8,795 nt of DNA, taken from positions 1 through 8,795 of the forward strand of contig JASEIA010000064.1 of NCBI GenBank assembly GCA_030018575.1, in the 5' to 3' direction. Below are positions 1 through 6,037 of the stretch, one piece after another; position 1 is the stretch's first letter; each line of letters starts with the position of its first letter. The position numbers were made by a program, and so were the translations under genes. This DNA comes from Nanobdellota archaeon. Its GTDB lineage: Archaea; Nanobdellota; Nanobdellia; SCGC-AAA011-G17; GW2011-AR17. The notes below the pieces were generated by a model, which was not told where the DNA came from, did no database searches, and saw only the letters and a list, made by a program, of their open reading frames with translations.

Positions 1-189
1 CTTGATATATTGTTCCATAGCTTTGACATCATATCCATCACCAACAGTGTCTATATGACCTCCGTCAGTCCAAAATTCTCCGCCCCATAATTCATTCATA
101 AACTCTTCGGCCAAAAAAACGTGCGTTTTTCCGGCATACCCATGAAATTCCCGCAGCGGTTCTGGAAATTCACAACAAAAACCAGAGAT
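1..189 (-). pseudogene. tnpA: IS200/IS605-type Y1 transposase (TnpA), C-terminal fragment
   Basis: The minus strand is open for 63 codons, from an in-frame stop at 190-192 to the window edge. The residues WGGEFWTDGGHIDTVG followed by AMEQYIK match the C-terminal pattern of Y1 transposases (WGG.FW..G...TVG...YI). In that family the tyrosine before Ile is the single-strand DNA nucleophile; here it is encoded at 7-9. The protein would cut and join single-stranded insertion-sequence ends. The HUH metal-binding half, expected upstream, is not found in any minus-strand frame to the right, and no start codon with a ribosome site is visible. The gene is therefore 5'-truncated or rearranged, and the break coincides with the 36-bp repeat at 183-218. 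The 3' end lies outside the window. Identification is by motif recall, not alignment. Confidence 0.66.
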
Positions 190-218
190 TCAGGCAGGAA
201 TTTCCGGACTTGCCGAAA
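183..218. repeat. 36-bp dispersed direct repeat, copy 1
   Basis: The first 23 bases (183-205) are identical to 7442-7464. Seven unlike bases follow, then CCGAAA again at exactly the same spacing (213-218 versus 7472-7477). In this copy ATTTCCGG and CCGAAAT can pair, with one bulged C, around the loop ACTTG. It sits where the TnpA similarity ends. It could be an insertion-sequence end, a REP-like element or a recombination scar. The two copies are in direct orientation and bracket operons A and B and the AbrB-PhoU gene. Confidence 0.7.
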
Positions 219-317
219 TGGAATTTTTAGTCCCGTCGCCAAAGCTGGCCTGTGTTTTAAGCATAATGCCTTTACTTCATTGAGACCCATGTATTCATTA
301 TATGGTGGTTAAATATA

Positions 318-331
318 GAAAGGTTTATATA
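318..331 (+). promoter_or_regulatory. BRE/TATA promoter of operon A
   Basis: AAAGG followed by TTTATATA (324-331) is a textbook archaeal BRE plus TATA box. Start about 25 nt downstream would place the mRNA 5' end near 352-356, just ahead of the small ORF at 373. No other good TATA lies between it and the phosphatase start at 494, so this is probably the main promoter of the four-gene operon. Confidence 0.75.
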
Positions 332-372
332 GGGGCGGATTCTCTTAAAATGCAAGGTTTTGGGGGTAATAA

Positions 373-492
373 ATGGATATAAATTGCAACACAGGCATAA
401 CGCAAGATTCTGCCGCAGTAATGCAGGCAAGATTTTTGCCGGAGTTCGAGAAGCAGATAGTTTTGAATCAAAAAACAGATTGTTTAAGGTAA
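373..492 (+). CDS. 39-aa small protein heading the kinase/phosphatase operon
   Basis: ATG at 373 opens a 39-codon frame beginning MDINCNTGITQDSAAVMQA and ending KTDCLR with TAA at 490-492. Evidence for translation is positional. The TATA at 324-331 predicts a transcript starting about 20 nt upstream. GGGGGT (361-366) lies about six bases before the ATG as a Shine-Dalgarno-like run. The stop is separated from the phosphatase ATG (494) by one nucleotide, as in translational coupling. The peptide is soluble, with no membrane segment, and has two cysteines (C5, C37). I do not recognise a family. It may be a regulatory or adaptor peptide of the kinase/phosphatase pair, or a leader peptide controlling translation of the next gene. 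Not certain without conservation data. Confidence 0.5.
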   Translation: MDINCNTGITQDSAAVMQARFLPEFEKQIVLNQKTDCLR

Positions 493-493
493 A

Positions 494-2038
494 ATGGCGG
501 AAGAAACTGAAAAGGAACAAATCAAGGAAGAGCCCCAGAAATTTGAGGGTGAGTTTGAAAGATTCAACGATGCCGAATTCTCTGCAGATGGCAGAGTATA
601 TGTAAAAGAAGGAGAATTATACATCCCGGAATTGGGTGTTGTTTGTTATGGCGCAGGACCATGCGGGAAGCCCTCGCAGGAGCTTGACACTGTTATGCCG
701 TGCTATCATACTGCTTATATCAAGACATCTGACGGAAAAGTTTATTCAAGAAAAGATTATCAGGATATTGGCAAGCTAAAAGCGTTCTTTAACAGCCATG
801 GTAATACATTAAAACAAGCAAGAAAGAGCAAGTTTGTGCCTGCCCATGCATATTCAATTGATAGGGATACACAAAAAAAACCAGACGCAAGGTATGTGCC
901 TGCAAACCCAAATGCAGAAGAAATAAGAGAAGAGCCTTACAAGCCGGCTGAAGTAATTAGCCTTTATAATCCTAATGAAGAAAAGGCTATCGGGCAGAAA
1001 CTGACTGAAAAAGACAAGGGCTTGGAAGCGAGGATTAAAGACATAGAAATCCCCACTATTAAATCTGCGCCCAATAAGCCAAAAGAAGAGAAGAAACCTG
1101 AAAAAAAGGTGAAAAGAACAGGAAAGGTAGTAGAATTTCCAGATGAGGGCACTTTGTTTGTTGCCACTGACTTGCACGGCGATATGGAAGCACTTGAAAA
1201 GGTAGTTGGGGCATTTGAGAAAAAATATGCCGAAAATGCCGCGAAGGGAAAGAATACATATCTCTTGACGCTGGGTGATGATATACATAAAGACCCAAGT
1301 GAATATGAAGTAATTGAAGGCGTGGAATTTGATGATTCTTATAAGGTTCTAGACAGGCTTGATGAGCTTAGGGAGAAGTATGGGGAAGATTCTGTTATTA
1401 ACTTGATGGGAAATCATGAATTAGCACATTTAAAGATAGAAGATCCTCGATTGAATTATGTTGTAAAAAGGCGAGTTGAACAAGTATGGCCCTTTGAAGT
1501 TTGTGTTAAAAGAAACAAAGATGAAAATGCATTAAACACTTACTTAGAGCAAATAAAACAGAGACCAATTCTTGCAATTACAAAAAACGGGATTATATTG
1601 ACACATACTGGGCCATCTCGTAATGAAAGCATGGAAGCTATATGTAACCTAGATTACTCTAATCAATATGCTGGAACATTATATAGACTTTTGTCTCAGA
1701 GAATTCAAAACGGGCAAATTTCAAAACTAGAGGATTATTTAAAAGCCGAGAGCAAATATATAGAGCTAAGTAAATCTATGCTAAAACAATTAGGGGCTAA
1801 TATCCATATTATGGGACACACGACCGCTACTCCCGTTATCTTTTGGGACAGCCAAGCAACTAAAACGGAGCTTAAAGAAAGTTATGCTTCAATTAATGAT
1901 ACCATCCTGATATTCTCCACTGGCACTAATAAGGAATTCACTAATGGCTGCTTTCTCGAGTTAGAACTTGGAGAAGAAGTAAAAAAGATATCAGATATAG
2001 AAAGTAAACAGAGAATAAGGGTCTTTAAAAATGGTTAA
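494..2038 (+). CDS. Calcineurin-like metallophosphatase (Ser/Thr protein phosphatase-like) with novel N-terminal region
   Basis: The catalytic domain spans about residues 215-495 and carries the metallophosphoesterase motif set in order: DLHGD (226-230, for GDxHG), GDDIH (261-265, for GDxxDR), GNHE (306-309), TH (H371) and GHT (441-443). These bind the two metal ions and phosphate in PPP-type phosphatases, so hydrolysis of phospho-Ser/Thr, or possibly of a nucleotide, is the likely activity. Residues 1-120 form a separate region with C51, C57, C70 and H72 that I do not recognise. A charged Lys/Glu/Pro linker (about 125-215) follows. There is no signal peptide or membrane segment, so it is cytoplasmic. 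The start is fixed by the in-frame stop at 485-487. The stop overlaps the next gene by 8 bp. Its natural partner is the downstream kinase. Codon use becomes more AT-rich after about 1560. Confidence 0.82.
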   Translation: MAEETEKEQIKEEPQKFEGEFERFNDAEFSADGRVYVKEGELYIPELGVVCYGAGPCGKPSQELDTVMPCYHTAYIKTSDGKVYSRKDYQDIGKLKAFFNSHGNTLKQARKSKFVPAHAYSIDRDTQKKPDARYVPANPNAEEIREEPYKPAEVISLYNPNEEKAIGQKLTEKDKGLEARIKDIEIPTIKSAPNKPKEEKKPEKKVKRTGKVVEFPDEGTLFVATDLHGDMEALEKVVGAFEKKYAENAAKGKNTYLLTLGDDIHKDPSEYEVIEGVEFDDSYKVLDRLDELREKYGEDSVINLMGNHELAHLKIEDPRLNYVVKRRVEQVWPFEVCVKRNKDENALNTYLEQIKQRPILAITKNGIILTHTGPSRNESMEAICNLDYSNQYAGTLYRLLSQRIQNGQISKLEDYLKAESKYIELSKSMLKQLGANIHIMGHTTATPVIFWDSQATKTELKESYASINDTILIFSTGTNKEFTNGCFLELELGEEVKKISDIESKQRIRVFKNG

Positions 2039-4070
2039 GGTAGCCGTATTAGGCATTGGAAACGTAGGAAAATTCTTATGCCGAGCATTATCTATGAGCA
2101 ATATCGCTAACAAAATATATCCGTTTAGCACAACAGGAAGAAACTTGGCTGAATTAGGTAAAGAGTTAGGAAAACCAGGGCATATAGTTCTGAAAGATAA
2201 TTTAGAAAATATACTCAATGAAGCAGATATAGCCGTAATTGCAGCTTCCAGAGAAGATAGGCAAACTCTGCCAATAGAAAGGAAGCGATTTGCCAAAGCT
2301 AATCTTCCATTCATACAAGAAATAGGCAACAGGTTTAAAGGATATGAGGGCAATGTTTTGATAATAACAAATCCAGTTGATGAAGCTACATTTGCATTTC
2401 AAAAAGCATCAGCTATGGATGCAAATAAAGTCGTTGGGCTTAATCATACAGATGCATTACGTTTTAACTATATAGTGCAAGAATATTTTGAGAGTATTAA
2501 TGAGGATATACCTTTAGAAAAAATCAGAGGTTGCTTAACATTTGGGCCTCATAATGGGTTTGTTCAGGCATTATCATCTAAACTAAGAATAGAAGGGAAG
2601 CCTAAGATAGATATTTTCAAATTGATTCCTAACATTAATAACCAAATAGCATCTTATGGCCTAAAATTAGCAAATGGGCTTAAAACTACAGGTTTTACAA
2701 CAATAAGCGCCGCCTGTGAAGTTATTAAAGCAATGCGAGACGCCACACTGGAAGTATCTGTTTCAGTAAGTTATAAGGGGATAGCTATAGGGCAGCCTGT
2801 TAGGTTTGTTCATGGCAAGGCAACACCCAGTATTAATATAGACAGGGATATTTCAAAAGAGCAGTTTGCACAATTTTGGTTAGGATATTTAGATATAGTG
2901 GATAGTTTAATAGAGCAGAATATTTTAACAAATAGTCCATTAGAAAAACAACCCCCTTTTTCAAAGTCAAAACCCCAATTAGAGTCTATACTAATACAAC
3001 CGAATAAGAAAAAAATAATGGGCAAGTTCCCACCTAGGCCTATAAAAAGGAATAAAGATCCTCTTAGCACAATACCAAGAGCGGATAAATACATTCTAAC
3101 TTCACGAAATGCAGACAGTGAGACTCAGGTTGATAGGTATATATTAGAAGAGCAGATTAGTGGGGGAGTCCATGGTGATGTATTCCATTGTAGATTATTA
3201 GGCTCAAATATTCCATTGGCAATAAAAAAGGGTAATTGCAAACATTTGCTCGAAGCAGAAGCAAAAAGGCATAGCCGATTAAGTTTTCCAAACATTATAG
3301 GGTATAAGGGATTCTTTCAAACCGAAAAGCACGGCTATATAGTTATGGAGTATGCACCTTCCCCCTTTCCTTGTGGAAAAATAAATGACTTAGGATTGAT
3401 GATGAATAGAACTATTGAGCTATTTGCAGGTATAGATTATATCCACAGGAGGGGATTAATGCATTTAGATATAAGACCCGAAAACCTGTTAATAGGAATT
3501 GATCAACGCATTAAAATTATAGACTTCGGCTCAAGTTATAAGATAGATGATGACTCTGTAACTCCCGGCAGAATGGCATTAGGGGAATTTACTGCGCCTG
3601 AAGTATTGAATGGTATTTTAACAAGAAAAGTCGATATTTATTCAGCAGGAGCAATTATTTTTGAAATGTTTACTGGAGTAACTTATTCTCCAAGCAACAC
3701 CCCACGTATAAGCGCGCTTAATTCACTTGTTCCTCCCGAGCTTGAAGAGGTTATTTATAGATGCTTAGATGAAGATAAGGATAATAGACCCTCCGCTACA
3801 GAGGTTATATCTATTGCTTTAAAGTGTGAAGAAACTGAGAGGGCTAGAATAGCACTTCGTCTGCAAGATAGAGAAGAAGCTCGCAGACAATGTGAGCTTA
3901 AATATAAACTGCTGATGCTCGGCAGAGAAATGACTTATTCAGAACCCCAGAAAGCAAAGGAATATTTTATCGAAGTCTTGGGTATGGGCTTTAACAATGA
4001 GTCTACAATTAATTATTTAACTAATGAGATAAAAAGAATAGATGAAGCGTTAAAAATAAAGGGTATTTAG
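2031..4070 (+). CDS. Lactate/malate dehydrogenase-like domain fused to a Hanks-type Ser/Thr protein kinase
   Basis: Residues 1-295 resemble L-lactate/malate dehydrogenases. They have the NAD-binding GIGNVG (8-13), NPVD (114-117), D141 and R144 in HTDALRFNY, and H174 in FGPHNGF, which correspond to the family's catalytic Asp, substrate Arg and catalytic His. An Arg-rich loop (R74, R77, R84) stands where the mobile active-site loop should be. A polar Lys/Pro linker (about 297-366) leads to a kinase domain (367-593): glycine loop SGGVHGDV (first Gly is Ser377), K399 in LAIK, E408/E410, HLDIRPEN (478-485), DFG (498-500), APE (522-524), D535 and R586. HRD is HLD and the usual catalytic-loop Lys is R482. 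A helical charged tail (596-679) ends the protein. AAGGGT at 2017-2022 is a good ribosome site. It may couple redox or 2-oxoacid state to protein phosphorylation; this is inference. Confidence 0.85.
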   Translation: MVKVAVLGIGNVGKFLCRALSMSNIANKIYPFSTTGRNLAELGKELGKPGHIVLKDNLENILNEADIAVIAASREDRQTLPIERKRFAKANLPFIQEIGNRFKGYEGNVLIITNPVDEATFAFQKASAMDANKVVGLNHTDALRFNYIVQEYFESINEDIPLEKIRGCLTFGPHNGFVQALSSKLRIEGKPKIDIFKLIPNINNQIASYGLKLANGLKTTGFTTISAACEVIKAMRDATLEVSVSVSYKGIAIGQPVRFVHGKATPSINIDRDISKEQFAQFWLGYLDIVDSLIEQNILTNSPLEKQPPFSKSKPQLESILIQPNKKKIMGKFPPRPIKRNKDPLSTIPRADKYILTSRNADSETQVDRYILEEQISGGVHGDVFHCRLLGSNIPLAIKKGNCKHLLEAEAKRHSRLSFPNIIGYKGFFQTEKHGYIVMEYAPSPFPCGKINDLGLMMNRTIELFAGIDYIHRRGLMHLDIRPENLLIGIDQRIKIIDFGSSYKIDDDSVTPGRMALGEFTAPEVLNGILTRKVDIYSAGAIIFEMFTGVTYSPSNTPRISALNSLVPPELEEVIYRCLDEDKDNRPSATEVISIALKCEETERARIALRLQDREEARRQCELKYKLLMLGREMTYSEPQKAKEYFIEVLGMGFNNESTINYLTNEIKRIDEALKIKGI

Positions 4071-4071
4071 A

Positions 4072-4842
4072 ATGAAGCAAGAAACACTTATGGAAATAGG
4101 CATGACAAAGAACGAGGCAGAAGTATACCTCGCGCTTCTCGAACTTGGCTCTTCTTCCATAGGGGAAATAGCAAACAAGTGCAAAATTCACAGGCCCAAT
4201 GTATATGACTCTTTGAAGAAATTGATGGAAAAGGGGATTGTATCCATGATAACCAAGAATAATTCCAAGTATTATCAGGCATCAGACCCAGCAATGCTCG
4301 ACAATCTTCTGAAAGAGAAAGGAATAAAACTGCAGGGCATAATGCCTGAGCTTTACACGCTTTTCAACATGAAAAAAACAAGAAGCTTTGCCAATGTTTA
4401 TGAAGGCATTGGTGCAGTGACAAAAATACTAGATGGAATGCTCAAGCACAATGATGATATTCTTGTATATGGAATACCTAAGGTTGCCCCTGAGATGGTA
4501 AAATTCTTTATTATGAATTTTCACAAAAGAAGAATTGAACAGAAAGTAACAATGAAGCATATTTACAATTTCAATGCAATGGAAAGAATAAATTTCCTGA
4601 ACAAAATGCCTTACACAGAAGCGAAGTATATGCCCAGCGAGGTAGATTCGCTTGTTGCAACATTTGTCTGCGGCGATGAAGTTTCATTAATTATCTGGAC
4701 TGCAAATCCAAAAATTATCCAAATAATTGACATAGATACAGCCGAATCCTACAGGCAGTATTTTAATCTCCTCTGGAAAATTGCGAAACTGCCAGAGAAT
4801 TCTGGAAAGCGCAAGGCAAAAGCAAATCAGCCTTCTGCTTAA
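4072..4842 (+). CDS. TrmB-family transcriptional regulator
   Basis: The N-terminus (about 1-75) is a TrmB-type winged helix: LMEIGMTKNEAEVYLALLEL, then IGEIANKCKIHRPNVYDSLKKL (split here as helix 2 and recognition helix), then the wing region KYYQASDP. Residues about 105-240 form the effector domain, ending in the typical YRQYFNLLWKIAK. Classical TrmB proteins are sugar-responsive regulators of transport and central carbon genes in archaea. At 256 aa this is the short form, without the extra C-terminal sugar-binding extension of about 340-aa members. It begins one base after the kinase stop, with AAAGGG at 4058-4063 as ribosome site, so it is the last gene of operon A. It may autoregulate the operon or act on the dyad at 4881-4901. 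The ligand cannot be read from the sequence. Confidence 0.85.
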   Translation: MKQETLMEIGMTKNEAEVYLALLELGSSSIGEIANKCKIHRPNVYDSLKKLMEKGIVSMITKNNSKYYQASDPAMLDNLLKEKGIKLQGIMPELYTLFNMKKTRSFANVYEGIGAVTKILDGMLKHNDDILVYGIPKVAPEMVKFFIMNFHKRRIEQKVTMKHIYNFNAMERINFLNKMPYTEAKYMPSEVDSLVATFVCGDEVSLIIWTANPKIIQIIDIDTAESYRQYFNLLWKIAKLPENSGKRKAKANQPSA

Positions 4843-4851
4843 TGTTTCTTA

Positions 4852-4861
4852 AAGATATCTT
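4852..4861. repeat. 10-bp perfect palindrome after the TrmB gene
   Basis: AAGATATCTT lies ten bases after the TrmB stop. It could be a weak hairpin at the operon end or part of the control region of the next gene. There is no oligo-T run, so I do not call it a terminator. Confidence 0.3.
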
Positions 4862-4880
4862 ATATATCAATACCTCTTCC

Positions 4881-4901
4881 TTGTAGTATCAATCACTACA
4901 A
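4881..4901. promoter_or_regulatory. Dyad operator candidate upstream of the AbrB-PhoU gene
   Basis: Arms TTGTAGT (4881-4887) and ACTACAA (4895-4901) are perfect inverted 7-mers separated by 7 bases. The dyad ends seven bases before the TATA box at 4908, where a bound dimer would cover the BRE. Candidate binders are the adjacent TrmB protein, whose family favours short inverted half-sites, or the AbrB-domain product itself. Confidence 0.5.
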
Positions 4902-4907
4902 CACAGC

Positions 4908-4915
4908 CTTATATA
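4908..4915 (+). promoter_or_regulatory. TATA box of the AbrB-PhoU gene
   Basis: CTTATATA at 4908-4915, with ACACAGC before it. It predicts transcription start near 4935-4940 and a leader of about 35-40 nt carrying the hairpin and ribosome site below. Confidence 0.65.
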
Positions 4916-4946
4916 GATTATCCTATACCTTATCCTATAACATCTA

Positions 4947-4966
4947 GAGGCTTCATGCCTCAGGAG
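4947..4966 (+). promoter_or_regulatory. Leader hairpin abutting the Shine-Dalgarno
   Basis: GAGGC (4947-4951) pairs with GCCTC (4957-4961) around TTCAT. The AGGAG ribosome site (4962-4966) starts at the very next base, seven bases before the ATG at 4974. The stem could modulate ribosome access. At 5 bp it is short, so the regulatory reading is only a suggestion; the ribosome site itself is strong and fixes the start. Confidence 0.45.
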
Positions 4967-4973
4967 AAACCAA

Positions 4974-5597
4974 ATGAAACGAAGCATAATGCTCATGGGC
5001 GGGAACACGTACGTAATCTCCCTGCCTGCGGGCTGGGTGAAAAGGCACGGGCTGGAAAAGGGCCAGGAGATTGAGGTAACTGAGGACATAGGGAAAGTTG
5101 TCATAAGCGCAAGCCTGAAGCCCGAATCAAAAATGGCGTCAATAGAATACGAGAAAGGCGACAATGAAAAGCTCATAAAGGCATACCAGATGGGGTATGA
5201 CGAGATAAAGGTGGCAGGCAGCATAAGCCTGGACAGCCTGCAGCAGGTGATAAACGAGTTCCTGCCGGGGTTTGAGATAATAGCCAGCGGTAAGGGCTAC
5301 TGCATGCTCAAGTCAGTGTCAGAGCCAAGCAGGGCTGAGCTTGACGCATTAATCAGGCGCGCCTTCCTTTTGATGTCAGGCGAAGGCAGGAAATCCGCAT
5401 TGAGGATTATCAGCATGTGCAAAAGATGCATTGCCAAGAACGGCTACAAGGGGTTCAGCCAGAGCCTTGTCGCATACAGCATTCTATGCGATATGGAAAA
5501 AGCTGCTGAAGAAAAAGGAAAAAAGGGCATGGAAATGATAAATGCCAGGTATGAGAGCATGGCAGGCATAATGGGCATTGGCTCGGGGATTTGCTGA
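4974..5597 (+). CDS. AbrB-domain / PhoU-like regulator (short archaeal phosphate-uptake-regulator type)
   Basis: Residues 1-47 are a SpoVT/AbrB swapped-hairpin DNA-binding domain: MKRSIMLMGGNTYVISLP, AGWVKRHGLEKGQEIEV, then a short strand pair. Residues about 115-205 are helical and PhoU-like (RRAFLLMSGEG, CKRCIAKNGYKGFSQSL, EKAAEEKGKKGMEMINARYE). Archaeal AbrB-PhoU proteins usually carry about 330 residues with a fuller PhoU part; this one has 207, so it holds only about one helical unit. By family it would control phosphate transport genes, but no pst-like transporter is in view. It has its own promoter, dyad and strong ribosome site. Base composition is clearly more GC-rich than operon A or B (many GCC, CTG, AGG, GGG codons), so it has a different history from its neighbours. 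Confidence 0.75.
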   Translation: MKRSIMLMGGNTYVISLPAGWVKRHGLEKGQEIEVTEDIGKVVISASLKPESKMASIEYEKGDNEKLIKAYQMGYDEIKVAGSISLDSLQQVINEFLPGFEIIASGKGYCMLKSVSEPSRAELDALIRRAFLLMSGEGRKSALRIISMCKRCIAKNGYKGFSQSLVAYSILCDMEKAAEEKGKKGMEMINARYESMAGIMGIGSGIC

Positions 5598-5696
5598 AAA
5601 AGCCCCTGTCCCAGCCTTATTCTTTCAGGGCAGCCATAATTCCAGGCAAAAGCGGCAGCCTTCACGCAGCCGAAATCCCTATATATGTCTTTAATA

Positions 5697-5710
5697 ACAT
5701 AATATTATGT
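5697..5710. promoter_or_regulatory. 14-bp perfect palindrome at a predicted transcription start
   Basis: ACATAATATTATGT reads the same on both strands. The TATA-like CTATATAT (5679-5686) lies 10 bases upstream, so the palindrome would cover the predicted start site. This is the layout of a repressor operator. It may serve the 32-aa ORF at 5724 or a lost gene. Confidence 0.4.
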
Positions 5711-5723
5711 CTTTGGAGTCATA

Positions 5724-5822
5724 ATGGATAAATTATATGCATGCAGGCATCTATCTTCGTGGCATCCCCCTGAAGACCGTGGAAATCAGGGTTTTCAATG
5801 TATCACCTCTTCTTTTCTATAA
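5724..5822 (+). CDS. Possible 32-aa small ORF
   Basis: The frame starts MDKLYACRHLSSW and ends ITSSFL with TAA at 5820-5822. Support is a TATA-like box at 5679-5686, GGAG at 5715-5718 five bases before the ATG, and an oligo-T run (5829-5835) just after. The amino-acid content is unlike a typical folded protein and matches no family I know. It may be chance, a leader peptide, or the degraded start of a former gene. Confidence 0.22.
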   Translation: MDKLYACRHLSSWHPPEDRGNQGFQCITSSFL

Positions 5823-5970
5823 CTTTGCTTTTTTTATTGCATTGCCTTCTTAAAAAGGGCTGTAAAATCTTGTAATGAATCTTCTCCTCCCTTAAGGCAT
5901 CTTCAGGCAGCTCAAGCCTGCTTGTCCTTTTCCAGCGTTTTATGATGAAATTGGCGCTGATTTTAGAAGT
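5803..5970 (-). pseudogene. Possible degraded coding remnant
   Basis: The minus strand is open for 55 codons between stops at 5971-5973 and 5803-5805. The translation is protein-like: NFIIKRWKRTSRLELPED, then ALREEKIHYKILQPFLRRQ, then a Lys-rich end. No ATG, GTG or TTG start fits, so it is either a decayed gene or coincidence. Immediately beyond its stop, GAGGTGA precedes a TTG with a 15-codon frame (KTLISTVFRGMPRR), as if another reading frame once followed. I do not recognise the family. Confidence 0.2.
5829..5835 (+). terminator. Oligo-T run, possible archaeal terminator
   Basis: Seven consecutive T residues follow a T-rich tract (from about 5811). Archaeal RNA polymerase can terminate at such runs without a hairpin. 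It would close a transcript started at 5706 or so, or read-through from the AbrB-PhoU gene. Confidence 0.35.
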
Positions 5971-5979
5971 TTATAATGT

Positions 5980-6011
5980 ATAGTATAAGTATATAAACTA
6001 GTATATACTAT
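5980..6011. promoter_or_regulatory. Array of TAGTATA half-sites upstream of the AbiE-like operon
   Basis: ATAGTATA (5980-5987) and its inverted copy TATACTAT (6004-6011) flank this segment, and TAGTATATACTA (5999-6010) is a perfect 12-bp palindrome. The array lies about 20 bp upstream of the TATA box at 6030. AbiEi-type antitoxins are known to autoregulate by binding inverted repeats in their promoter, so this is a reasonable operator. The low complexity (A/T) raises the chance of coincidence. Confidence 0.45.
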
Positions 6012-6024
6012 TATAAGCAAAGGA

Positions 6025-6037
6025 TAAGCTTATAAAT
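6025..6037 (+). promoter_or_regulatory. TATA box of the AbiE-like operon
   Basis: TTATAAAT (6030-6037) preceded by TAAGC. Predicted start is near 6056, giving a leader of about 15 nt. GAGG at 6062-6065 then serves as ribosome site five bases before the ATG at 6071. Confidence 0.6.

Noticed and set aside
96..290. 64-aa minus-strand ORF
   Set aside because: It overlaps the TnpA fragment in another frame and crosses the repeat; it shows no family resemblance. The TnpA frame explains 1-120 far better.
350..382. 10-codon ORF starting at the first ATG after the operon A TATA
   Set aside because: Too short to judge, and its ATG falls at or before the predicted transcription start.
360..605. 81-aa plus-strand ORF with TTG start
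   Set aside because: It overlaps both the 39-aa ORF and the phosphatase start, and its Lys/Arg-rich translation looks like a shifted frame. The 373-492 frame fits promoter and ribosome-site positions better.
854..1288. 144-aa minus-strand ORF inside the phosphatase gene
   Set aside because: It is antisense to conserved catalytic motifs and rich in Phe/Ile, as expected from the complement of Lys/Glu codons.
5598..5640. CCCTG/CAGGG hairpin as terminator of the AbrB-PhoU gene
   Set aside because: Five pairs around a 17-base or longer loop with no T-run; too weak to call.
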